Shown here piece after piece: positions 1-6,736 of a stretch of 8,349 nt of DNA; positions within the stretch are counted from its first letter, which is position 1; each line of letters begins with the position of its first letter. The position numbers and the translations under genes were made by a program. The stretch is from Spirochaetae bacterium HGW-Spirochaetae-9 (GTDB taxonomy: Bacteria; Spirochaetota; Spirochaetia; Treponematales; Rectinemataceae), in contig PGXP01000063.1 in NCBI GenBank assembly GCA_002839205.1, positions 1 through 8,349 on the forward strand. The letters run 5' to 3'. The notes beneath the pieces were generated by a model that saw only the letters and a program-made list of their open reading frames with translations, did not search any database and had not been told where the DNA came from.

Positions 1-814
1 AGCCTGGCTGGGCGTCCTGGCAGGCATTCTCTCGGCCGTCATCATAGCCCTCATCCTGGGGCTCTTCGCCCTCAAGCTCGACGCCAACGCCGTCCTCTGC
101 GGCGTCGCCCTCAACCTCTTCTCGACGGGCGGCACGGTGTTTGTCCTCTTCTCACTCACGGGCGACAAGGGCATTTCCTCGTCCCTGGCGAGCAAGACCC
201 TGCCTTTCATCAAGATTCCCTTCATCGAAAACGTACCCTGGCTGGGGAAGGTCATCTCGGGCCAGAATATCGTTCTCTGGCTCGCGGTGGCTGCCGTCTT
301 CGTCATCCATTACATCATGAACAAGGCGACGATAGGCCGAAGGATACGGGCGACAGGGGAAAATCTCGAGGCCGCGAAGGCGGCGGGTATCGATCCCGAC
401 CGCATCAAGTTCTTCACCCTCATCGTCTCGGGCGTCCTCGCGGGCATAGCCGGATGCTTCCTCAGCATGGGCTACACTTCCAACTTCACCTCGGGCATAT
501 CGGCAGGCCGCGGCTACGTAGCCAACGCCGCCCAGGTAGTGGCGGGCGGAACCGCCATCGGCGCGATATTCGCCTCCCTCATCTTCGGCCTTACGGATGC
601 CATGGCCACCTACCTGCAGAACGTCGGCCTGCCGCCCGAACTCATCCAGGCCCTTCCCTACTTCGTCACCATTCTCGGCTTCATCGTCGTGACCCTCATC
701 CGCGACAGGCGCGAAGCTATCCGCAAGAAAAAGCTTTTTGAAGGCAAGATAGACAAAAGCAAATTCAAGCCGGTGATCGCGGGCGGCGACGCGGGCTCAG
801 GGGCGTCGGCGTGA
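1..814 (+). CDS. ABC transporter permease, simple-sugar/nucleoside type (5' end outside window)
   Basis: Membrane permease of an ABC importer in the BPD_transp_2 class, the group that includes BmpA-linked nucleoside transporters such as Bacillus NupQ/YufQ. The frame is open from base 2, so the N-terminus lies before the window and 270 residues are visible. Hydrophobic segments lie near visible residues 3-24, 30-52, 89-106, 137-156, 176-197 and 217-232. The cytoplasmic coupling loop at about 113-129 (GRRIRATGENLEAAKAAGI) is the family's RAxGEN..AA...GI signature, and GRGY near 169-172 is also typical. The C-terminus is a basic tail (RREAIRKKK) followed by a Gly/Ala-rich end. The ATPase, partner permease and binding protein should lie upstream. 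The GTGA overlap with the next gene suggests one operon. Family confidence is high. The substrate, nucleoside rather than sugar, is inferred partly from the neighbouring deaminase-like gene. Confidence 0.9.
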   Translation, partial: AWLGVLAGILSAVIIALILGLFALKLDANAVLCGVALNLFSTGGTVFVLFSLTGDKGISSSLASKTLPFIKIPFIENVPWLGKVISGQNIVLWLAVAAVFVIHYIMNKATIGRRIRATGENLEAAKAAGIDPDRIKFFTLIVSGVLAGIAGCFLSMGYTSNFTSGISAGRGYVANAAQVVAGGTAIGAIFASLIFGLTDAMATYLQNVGLPPELIQALPYFVTILGFIVVTLIRDRREAIRKKKLFEGKIDKSKFKPVIAGGDAGSGASA

Positions 815-2148
815 TCAGCGATCTCCTCATCGAGGGAGCGACCATCCTCACGATCGATCCCGAGTGGCGGATTTTCGAGCCCGGGTATATCGCCGTGAAG
901 GATGGGCGCATCGTGGCACTCGGCCCCGCCGAAGAAGGCGCGGCCATCCAGGCAAGGCGGCGCATCGATACCCGCGGAAAGCTCCTTTTGCCGGGCTTCG
1001 TCAACACGCACACCCACGTTCCCATGTCGGCCTTCCGCGGCGCCTGCGAGGATATCAAGGATCGCCTTACCCGCTTCCTTTTCCCTCTCGAGCGCGACCT
1101 CGTGCGGCCAGAGCTCGTCTACTGGTCGACGCTCTACTGCCTTACCGAAATGGCGCGGTCGGGCACGACCACCTTCGCGGATATGTATTATTTCGAGGAT
1201 GAAGTCGCCAAGGCGACGAAAAAGGCTGGCATGCGCGCTCTCCTCGGGGAGACCGTCCTCGGCCAGGCCGCGCCCGACGCCGAGCAGCCCTACGGCGGCA
1301 TCGACTACGCGAAGGACTTCATCGCCGAATGGAAGAAAGATGGGCTCATCGATCCCTGCTTCGCCCCGCACGCTCCCTACACTGTGGACCGCGCCCACCT
1401 GGAACTGCTGCGCGACGAGGCCGAGCGCCTCGACACCGACATCATGATCCACGTGGCCGAAATGGATTTCGAGAACAGGCAGTTTTCGGAGAGCCACGGC
1501 TCGGTGCTGCGTTATCTCGATTCGATAGAAGGGCTTCTCTCCTCGCGCTTCCTCGCGGCCCACATGCTCTACGTGGACGACGAGGACGTGGCGCTCGCGG
1601 CGAAGCGCGGCATGCGCGTAGCGCACTGCCCGGCCTCGAACGCCAAATCTGGCCGCCTCATCTGCCCGGCCTGGCGCCTTGAGAAAGCCGGCGTCCTCTT
1701 GGGCCTCGCCACCGATGGGCCGCTGTCCGGAAACGGCATGGACATGGAGGGCGTGTTGGGCCTTTTCCCCAAAATGCAGAAGGTGAGGGAGAGCAGGCGC
1801 GAGATAGTGAGCGCCAGGGAAGCCCTGCGCGCGGCTACCCTGGGCGGCGCCGAGGCGCTCCATTTGGCCGACAGGATCGGATCGCTCGAAGCCGGCAAGC
1901 GCGCCGACTTCATCCTCGTCGACATGAACGACTTCAACATTCAACCGGTCTACGACTGGTATTCGACAGTCGTCTACGCGATGAGGCCGCATAACGTCGA
2001 GTCGGTTTTCGTGGAAGGCAGGCAGATCGTCGACGCGCGGAGGATGACAGGTTTCGATCAGGACGAAGTCATGCGCGAGATGATGAAGATAAAGGGAAAA
2101 TGTTCGTCGTATATAGGCGCAATCGCGGACACGCTCAGCGAAGGCTGA
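811..2148 (+). CDS. Amidohydrolase, MTA/SAH (adenosine-type) deaminase-like
   Basis: Cytosolic metal-dependent hydrolase of the amidohydrolase superfamily, 445 residues, probably deaminating an adenosine-type compound such as 5'-methylthioadenosine or S-adenosylhomocysteine. Visible motifs are NTHTH (His67, His69), PHAPY (His187), HVAE (His214, Glu217), AAHMLYVDD (His251), HCPASN (His272) and ATDG (Asp302). Spacings between His187, His214, Glu217, His251 and Asp302 closely match those I recall for Thermotoga TM0936 (H173, H200, E203, H228, D279), apart from an insertion of about nine residues before His251. Metal ligands are therefore inferred as His67, His69, His214 and Asp302. The start is GTG at 811, overlapping the permease stop, with AGGGG at 799-803 seven bases upstream. 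The protein begins with the usual short beta domain (DLLIEGATILT). Following a nucleoside-type permease fits a purine salvage role. The exact substrate is uncertain: 5'-deoxyadenosine or another purine deaminase is possible. Confidence 0.88.
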   Translation: MISDLLIEGATILTIDPEWRIFEPGYIAVKDGRIVALGPAEEGAAIQARRRIDTRGKLLLPGFVNTHTHVPMSAFRGACEDIKDRLTRFLFPLERDLVRPELVYWSTLYCLTEMARSGTTTFADMYYFEDEVAKATKKAGMRALLGETVLGQAAPDAEQPYGGIDYAKDFIAEWKKDGLIDPCFAPHAPYTVDRAHLELLRDEAERLDTDIMIHVAEMDFENRQFSESHGSVLRYLDSIEGLLSSRFLAAHMLYVDDEDVALAAKRGMRVAHCPASNAKSGRLICPAWRLEKAGVLLGLATDGPLSGNGMDMEGVLGLFPKMQKVRESRREIVSAREALRAATLGGAEALHLADRIGSLEAGKRADFILVDMNDFNIQPVYDWYSTVVYAMRPHNVESVFVEGRQIVDARRMTGFDQDEVMREMMKIKGKCSSYIGAIADTLSEG

Positions 2149-3519
2149 TCAGAGATCCATCGTCGACCGATACGGTATCGCATTCGCCTTGAATTCTTTC
2201 TTGGCAGCCGTAATAAGTTCCGACCTCGTCGCCAGTTCGTACCCCGCCACAGCGAGGCAGGTGCCTGCCCAGCGCATGGCCTTGAAGGCCCAGGTCGATC
2301 CCGAAGCCGCGCAGGATTGCCAGGTATGGGCGCCCACACCGAGGGGCCAGGTAGCCGCGTTCATCTGACCTACCGGGACCACGTAGGAGACGTCACCCGT
2401 ATCAAGAGAACCGCCAATTCTTTTCCCTTCGCCAAAATCGCCCAACGTACGGTGAATTGGCGATTTCAGCAGATCGAGAGGGGCGCCTATCGGTGCGAGG
2501 GTAGCCTTCCTGTCATCCCTGCCTACCGTTGCTTGAAGGGCTTTAGCGAAGGTTGTTTCCTCGCGCGTCGGTTCGGGCAGCGGCACTGTACCCATGACTT
2601 CATGGAGCAGGTCCTGGATAACGTAATTGGGCCTGTAGTCGCACTTCCCCGCCTTTATATCGAAGGAAAAGCTCGTCTCCGTCATGAGGGTCGCGCCCTT
2701 AGCCGCTTTCATTATCCGCTTCATCACTTCGGGTATCATGTCGGCCACGGGGGCTCGCACGTACAAAAATGTCGCGGCATTCTCGGGAACGATATTAGGA
2801 CGTTGGCCGCCATCACTGATCACATAGTGGAGGAGGATCCCGGGACTGAGGTGCTCGCGCATGAATTCGAGAGATATGTTAAAAAGTTGTGCGGCATCAA
2901 GAGCCGATCTTCCCGCCTGAGGGGCCATTCCGGCGTGGCTCGCGCGCCCCTTGAAGGAAAAGACCAGGCTGACATTGGCGCTTGAAGTGTAGCGGTGCGG
3001 CGTATTCACATCGGCGCCATGCCAGGTCATGATGGCATCGGCATCGTTGAAGCGGCCGGCTTTTACCATGGGAATGCGCCCGAGCGATTCCTCGGCGGGG
3101 CAGCCGTAATATCTGACGCGGCCGGGTATGCCTTCCGCTTCCAGAAAATGCGCAAGAGCTTCCGCCGCTACGAGTGAACCGGCTCCGAGGAGATTGTGGC
3201 CGCAGGCATGACCGGGGCTTCCTTCGCTTGCCGGCTGCTTTACGGGACCGCAGACTTGGGACATTCCGGGGAGTGCGTCATATTCTCCCATGTAGGCGAT
3301 GACGGGACCACCGGAACCGCGCTCGGCCATAAAGGAGTGCTTCATCTCGGGAAACTCGGTCACCGAGAAGCCCTTGGAAGCGAGACGCTCTTCGTAGATA
3401 GCCGAAGACCGCTCCTCGTGGAAAGCGACTTCGGGATGTTCCCATATATCGCGGGCTATTCCGTCATACTCAGCCGAGCCGGCCTCCACCCACGATGCTG
3501 CTTTTTCAGGGTTGATCAT
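2149..3519 (-). CDS. M20D family metallo-amidohydrolase, AbgB-like
   Basis: Zinc-type amidohydrolase/peptidase of family M20D, 456 residues, closest in motif content to AbgB, the p-aminobenzoyl-glutamate hydrolase subunit (about 480 residues in E. coli). Visible motifs are GEYDALPG (78-85), GHACGHN (103-109, His104, Cys106, His108), PAEES (141-145), WHGAD (His167), GRASHAG (His195, in the lid or dimer domain), GDVSYVVP (375-382) and GAHTWQ (His398). There is no signal peptide, so it should be cytosolic. The likely substrate is an N-acyl or N-aroyl amino acid; which one cannot be told from sequence. The ATG overlaps the TGA of the upstream TPR gene (ATGA), and only a weak purine-rich site precedes it, which suggests translational coupling. 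E. coli AbgB works with AbgA, but no AbgA-like gene is in the window. Its stop directly abuts the stop of the convergent amidohydrolase. Confidence 0.88.
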   Translation of the reverse strand: MINPEKAASWVEAGSAEYDGIARDIWEHPEVAFHEERSSAIYEERLASKGFSVTEFPEMKHSFMAERGSGGPVIAYMGEYDALPGMSQVCGPVKQPASEGSPGHACGHNLLGAGSLVAAEALAHFLEAEGIPGRVRYYGCPAEESLGRIPMVKAGRFNDADAIMTWHGADVNTPHRYTSSANVSLVFSFKGRASHAGMAPQAGRSALDAAQLFNISLEFMREHLSPGILLHYVISDGGQRPNIVPENAATFLYVRAPVADMIPEVMKRIMKAAKGATLMTETSFSFDIKAGKCDYRPNYVIQDLLHEVMGTVPLPEPTREETTFAKALQATVGRDDRKATLAPIGAPLDLLKSPIHRTLGDFGEGKRIGGSLDTGDVSYVVPVGQMNAATWPLGVGAHTWQSCAASGSTWAFKAMRWAGTCLAVAGYELATRSELITAAKKEFKANAIPYRSTMDL

Positions 3520-4217
3520 AGTCCCGCCTTGGCCTTGACCCGCGATCTTCCCTCTTTGGCCGGTGCATAGCCGGAATTGAGCTCAAGCACCTTTCCGTAA
3601 GACTCGTAGGCTCGCTTGTACTGGCTGAGCAGTTCCTTGATGGCGCCGAGCCTGTACCACCAGTAGTACATGTTTTTTTCCATTGACACTGCAGTGGAAA
3701 AAGCAATATCGGCATGTTCATATTTTTTCAGCCTCATGTAGCATTCGCCCATGTAATAGTAAGCGCTCGACATGCGATCATCATTCGGCGGCGCGAGCTC
3801 CACGTAGTTGGCAAAGTACTGGAGAGCTTCCTCGCTTCTGTCGAGAAAGTAGAGCGATTCGGCGAGGGTTTCCATTATCCGAAAGTCCTTCGCTGACTGC
3901 AGTGCTTTTTGGGCTATCGCCACGACTTCCTTGTGGCGATCGAGACGAAAAAGGTTCCAGCACTGGAGGCTCAGCAGGTCGACATTGGAAGGATCGGACT
4001 GAAGTGTCTTTTCCACGGCCGCCAGGGAGGAGGCAAATACTTTCTTCGCTTCGGCTTCCTTGCCTGCCATCTGCAGCTGGCGTCCTCTCTGGTAGAGTTG
4101 GGAAGCCGCCTGGTAGGTAGCCTGTCCCGTCGCAGCCTGAGCAGCCGCAAAGAGGAGGACGAGGCTGAGAGCCAGCCAGGACAGCAGGGAACCATGCCGC
4201 CTTTCCAATGCCTTCAT
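3516..4217 (-). CDS. Exported tetratricopeptide-repeat protein
   Basis: Protein of 233 residues with a signal-like N-terminus: basic residues at 1-8 (MKALERRH), a hydrophobic core at about 11-26, and a plausible cleavage site after AQA at 26-28. No lipobox cysteine is seen at the cleavage region. The rest is helical with TPR-like repeats at roughly 35-70, 80-110, 113-144, 150-181 and 184-217. The clearest is the stretch around SLYFLDRSEEALQYFANYVE, with YYYMGECYMRLKKYEHADIA next. TPR proteins are scaffolds for protein contacts, so no reaction is proposed. The protein is expected in the periplasm or on the outer face of the inner membrane. ATG at 4217 has GAGGTG at 4226-4231, eight bases upstream. 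The gene ends by ATGA overlap with the M20D gene, so the two are probably expressed together. A signal-anchor instead of a cleaved signal cannot be excluded. Confidence 0.82.
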   Translation of the reverse strand: MKALERRHGSLLSWLALSLVLLFAAAQAATGQATYQAASQLYQRGRQLQMAGKEAEAKKVFASSLAAVEKTLQSDPSNVDLLSLQCWNLFRLDRHKEVVAIAQKALQSAKDFRIMETLAESLYFLDRSEEALQYFANYVELAPPNDDRMSSAYYYMGECYMRLKKYEHADIAFSTAVSMEKNMYYWWYRLGAIKELLSQYKRAYESYGKVLELNSGYAPAKEGRSRVKAKAGL

Positions 4218-4270
4218 TGCTGCAGCACCTCGCTTACAGCGGCTGCTCGCCGCCGCATTTGATCAGCCAT
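4214..4270 (-). CDS. Candidate 18-codon coupling ORF between nfnB and the TPR gene
   Basis: A short reading frame encoding MADQMRRRAAAVSEVLQQ fills the gap between nfnB and the TPR gene. Its ATG shares bases with the TAA stop of nfnB (TAATG), and its TGA overlaps the ATG of the TPR gene (ATGA). It contains the GAGGTG ribosome site of the TPR gene. It has no strong ribosome site of its own, so it would rely on reinitiation by ribosomes finishing nfnB. The double overlap is visible directly. That it is translated, and that the peptide matters, is conjecture: a frame of this length arises easily by chance, and the gap could simply be a leader. Confidence 0.2.
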   Translation of the reverse strand: MADQMRRRAAAVSEVLQQ

Positions 4271-5751
4271 TATTGCAAAATCTCGTTTATGGCCGCGGCG
4301 GCGCGCCTGCCCTCGCCCATGGCGAGAATGACGGTGGCCGCTCCGAGCACGATGTCGCCGCCCGCGTAGACGCGTTCAATGCTCGTCTTTTGCTTTTCGT
4401 CGACGAGAATGTGTCCCCGCCGATCCACCTTGAGTTCGGGTGTCGTCCTGGAGATGAGGGGATTGGATTCGTTGCCCACGGCCACGATCACGGTGTCGAA
4501 GGGAACGACCGTCTCGCTGCCGCGGATGGCCACGGGGCTGCGCCTTCCCGAGGCATCGGCCTCGCCGAGTTCGAAGGCTGTCACTTCCAGGCCGATAACC
4601 CTTCCGTTCTGGTCGCCGAGCACCCTCGCCGGACTGCGAAGGAAATCGAAGATGATGCCTTCTTCCATGGCGTGGACGACTTCTTCGCCTCTGGCCGGCA
4701 TCTCTTCCCTCGTGCGCCGGTACAGAACGTGGACTTCCTCGGCACCCAGGCGAAGGGCCATGCGCGCCGAGTCCATGGCGACGTTGCCACCGCCGAGGAC
4801 AGCCACCCGCCGCGAAGGATAGAGGGGCGTCGCGGCTTCTCCCTTTCGGTAGGCTTTCATGAGGTTGGTCCGGGTGAGGTACTCGTTGGCGCTGAAGACG
4901 CCGACGAGGTTTTCGCCGGGAATATCCATGAATTTGGGCAGGCCCGCGCCCGTGCCGATGAAGGCGGCGTTGAAGCCGTCTTCCGCGAGGAGGGCCGAGA
5001 GTTTTCGTGTCCTGCCGACGAGGTAGCTCATCTCGAAGCTGACGCCCATGGATTCGAGGACCCCTGCTTCGGAGGCGACGAGAGCCTTGGGCAGCCTGAA
5101 TTCGGGGATGCCGTATACCATCACTCCGCCAGCCTTATGGAAGGCCTCGAAGACGACGACATCGTGTCCTTCGCGCCGCACATCGACGGCGCAGGTGAGG
5201 CCGGCGGGACCGGCGCCCACGACTGCCACGCGCTTGCCCGTGGAGTGTGCCGTCGGGGGCGGGGCAAGGAGGCCCGCGTTCCGCTCATAGTCGGCCACAA
5301 AGCGTTCCAGCCTTCCAATCTGTACACCTTTCTCGACACTCTTCAAGGATTTGCTGAGCGTGCAGGGCAATTGGCACTGCTTTTCCTGGGGACACACCCT
5401 CCCACAGATGGAGGGCAGGAGATTGGTTCGCTTTATGACCGTGGCGGCTCCGGCGAAGTCGCCCTCCTTGATTTTACTTATGAATCCAGGGATGTCGACG
5501 CGGACAGGACAGCCACCCACGCAGGGCGCGTTCCTGCACTGGAGGCAGCGCTCGGCTTCCCCCATGGCCTGATCAGGCGTATAGCCAGTGGCCACCTCCT
5601 GCATGTTCGACCGCCTCGCTTCCGCGCTTTGGTTGGGCATATCCTGTACGGGTATCGCCATCCTGTCCCTGGGCGTCAGCGTCATCGATCGGATCCTGTC
5701 GAGTTCGAGCCTGGCTTTGTTCTTGTCGTTTATAGTATCCATGGAGCTCAT
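4270..5751 (-). CDS. nfnB: NfnB-like large subunit: FAD/NADPH, two [4Fe-4S] flavoprotein (GltD family)
   Basis: Flavoprotein of 493 residues in the glutamate-synthase small-subunit family. With NfnA it should form an NADH-dependent reduced ferredoxin:NADP+ oxidoreductase-like complex in the cytosol. The N-terminal ferredoxin-like domain has cysteines 69, 72, 77 and 81 (CLQCRNAPCVGGCP), then 116, 120, 126 and 130 (CGRVCPQEKQCQLPC), the two cluster motifs of this family. The FAD fold follows at 175-184 (VAVVGAGPAG), the NADPH fold at 316-327 (VAVLGGGNVAMD), and the C-terminal FAD motif at 464-482 (AGGDIVLGAATVILAMGEG). The preceding MxxQ...R..N..EV..GYT pattern at about 37-60 is also family-typical. 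The frame stays open further upstream, but ATG at 5751 is chosen because it overlaps the nfnA stop (ATGA) and has GGGAAGG seven bases upstream. No glutamate synthase large subunit is present, which favours an Nfn or sulfide-dehydrogenase-type role over glutamate synthesis. Confidence 0.9.
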   Translation of the reverse strand: MSSMDTINDKNKARLELDRIRSMTLTPRDRMAIPVQDMPNQSAEARRSNMQEVATGYTPDQAMGEAERCLQCRNAPCVGGCPVRVDIPGFISKIKEGDFAGAATVIKRTNLLPSICGRVCPQEKQCQLPCTLSKSLKSVEKGVQIGRLERFVADYERNAGLLAPPPTAHSTGKRVAVVGAGPAGLTCAVDVRREGHDVVVFEAFHKAGGVMVYGIPEFRLPKALVASEAGVLESMGVSFEMSYLVGRTRKLSALLAEDGFNAAFIGTGAGLPKFMDIPGENLVGVFSANEYLTRTNLMKAYRKGEAATPLYPSRRVAVLGGGNVAMDSARMALRLGAEEVHVLYRRTREEMPARGEEVVHAMEEGIIFDFLRSPARVLGDQNGRVIGLEVTAFELGEADASGRRSPVAIRGSETVVPFDTVIVAVGNESNPLISRTTPELKVDRRGHILVDEKQKTSIERVYAGGDIVLGAATVILAMGEGRRAAAAINEILQ

Positions 5752-6656
5752 TTCACAGCCTTCCCTGACGTATCGACCTTCCCTGCCGCCCCGGCGTTTT
5801 TCGCCTCGAGGGCTTCCACCGACATTTCCAGGTGGCAACGGTCATGGTCGGCCTGTTCCAGGCTCTTGTAGGCGCCGAGCCGCGTCATCATCTGAGCCCA
5901 GTCCACGTCATGGGCGTCGAATTCGGGACCGTCGACGCAGACGAATTTTGTCTGTCCACCTACCGAAACCCTGCATCCGCCACACATCCCCGTACCGTCG
6001 ATCATGATCGTGTTGAGGGATGCGAGGGTTTTGACGCCGAAGGGTTTGGTCGTCGCGGCGCAGAATTTCATCATGATGGGGGGGCCCACCGTCACGACGA
6101 TGTCGGGCGGAGGCGTCTGGCCGCAGAGTTCGCCAAGCGGTTCCGTGACGAGAGCTTTCCGCCCTGCCGTACCGTCGTCCGTCACCACGATATTCTCATC
6201 CGCGAGGGCTTTCATCTCATCCTGCATGATGAGGAGCTCTGCGGTGCGGGCTCCCGATATCACCGTTACTCGGTTGCCGGCCGCTTTCAGCGCCTTGACG
6301 ATGGGGTGCAGGGGAGCGAGGCCTATGCCTCCGCCAACACAGACCGCCCAGCCGAATTTCTCGATATGCGTGGGATTGCCCAGGGGGCCGAGAAGGACAA
6401 CGCCATCGCCCGGTTCCTTGAGGGCGAGCTTGTGGGTGCTCGCGCCGACAGTCTGAAAAATGATCGTCACCGATCCCGTTTCAGCGTTCGCATCGGCTAT
6501 AGTCAGGGGTATCCGCTCGGCGTAATTCTCATCGCACTGGACAATTACAAACTGGCCGGCCTTGCGCTCCCTGGCTACCAGAGGCGCCTCAATTTCCATC
6601 CTGTAGACTTCATCCGAAAGCTTTCGCTTCGATAGTATTCTGTGTTGTCCCTGCAT
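5748..6656 (-). CDS. nfnA: NfnA-like small subunit: FAD, NAD(H), [2Fe-2S] ferredoxin-NADP+ reductase
   Basis: Protein of 302 residues in the ferredoxin-NADP reductase/PyrK-like family, paired with the gene downstream. The FAD-binding beta-barrel includes ERIPLTIAD at 47-55. The nucleotide-binding fold starts at CVGGGIGLAP (106-115). The C-terminal [2Fe-2S] site is DGTGMCGGC (Asp220, Cys225, Cys228) plus Cys240 in FVCVDGPEFD. From memory, Thermotoga NfnA holds its cluster with three Cys and one Asp, which this pattern would satisfy. In known Nfn complexes this subunit handles NAD(H) and passes electrons to NfnB, coupling reduced ferredoxin and NADH oxidation to NADPH formation. ATG at 6656 is chosen over upstream in-frame codons because family homology begins here and AAGGGG lies five bases before it. 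The tail after about residue 283 is Ala/Lys/Gly-rich and looks disordered. A sulfide dehydrogenase SudB role is an alternative. Confidence 0.9.
   Translation of the reverse strand: MQGQHRILSKRKLSDEVYRMEIEAPLVARERKAGQFVIVQCDENYAERIPLTIADANAETGSVTIIFQTVGASTHKLALKEPGDGVVLLGPLGNPTHIEKFGWAVCVGGGIGLAPLHPIVKALKAAGNRVTVISGARTAELLIMQDEMKALADENIVVTDDGTAGRKALVTEPLGELCGQTPPPDIVVTVGPPIMMKFCAATTKPFGVKTLASLNTIMIDGTGMCGGCRVSVGGQTKFVCVDGPEFDAHDVDWAQMMTRLGAYKSLEQADHDRCHLEMSVEALEAKNAGAAGKVDTSGKAVK
5759..5765 (-). promoter_or_regulatory. Ribosome binding site that fixes the nfnB start
   Basis: On the minus strand this reads GGGAAGG, seven bases before ATG 5751. It lies inside the end of nfnA and supports the overlap start rather than the open frame extending further upstream or the nearby ATG at 5742. 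Confidence 0.6.
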
Positions 6657-6688
6657 CGACACCCCTTCGATAATATGCTGTTCCAATG

Positions 6689-6706
6689 ATACTGAGACAC
6701 CAGTAT
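6689..6706. promoter_or_regulatory. Inverted repeat in the nfnA upstream gap, possible operator
   Basis: A perfect 6-base inverted repeat, ATACTG and CAGTAT, with a 6-base spacer sits in the only sizeable gap of the window (6657-6736). On the minus strand, weak promoter-like boxes lie around it: TTCAAA at 6725-6730 with CATACT at 6702-6707 (17-base spacing), and TATCAT at 6686-6691 without a good -35. The repeat overlaps these boxes, as an operator would. It is not followed by a T-run, so a terminator is unlikely. A 6-base repeat in an 80-base gap can occur by chance, so the support is slight. Confidence 0.25.
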
Positions 6707-6736
6707 GACATTTCTTCGGCCCTATTTGAAGGGGGT

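Noticed and set aside
658..1992. Long minus-strand ORF of 444 codons opposite the amidohydrolase
   Set aside because: It is the antisense of a gene with clear catalytic motifs; its His/Arg/Glu-rich translation with no recognisable domain is typical of GC-rich antisense frames.
2317..3570. Several plus-strand ORFs opposite the M20D gene
   Set aside because: The minus-strand frame carries the complete M20D motif set; these plus-strand frames are short, broken and without family features.
5752..5838. N-terminal extension of nfnB
   Set aside because: The extra 29 residues are Gly/Arg-rich, overlap the nfnA coding end in another frame and lack homology. The ATGA overlap with a good ribosome site supports 5751.
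4273..5871. Plus-strand ORF of 532 codons opposite nfnB
   Set aside because: It lies antisense to a gene with intact cluster and nucleotide motifs, and its translation is Gly/His/Asp/Ala-rich with no domain. High third-position GC keeps the frame open.
6721..6736. Possible terminator after the beta-helix gene (CCCT/AGGG pairing)
   Set aside because: The stem is only about four base pairs and no T-run follows on the minus strand.
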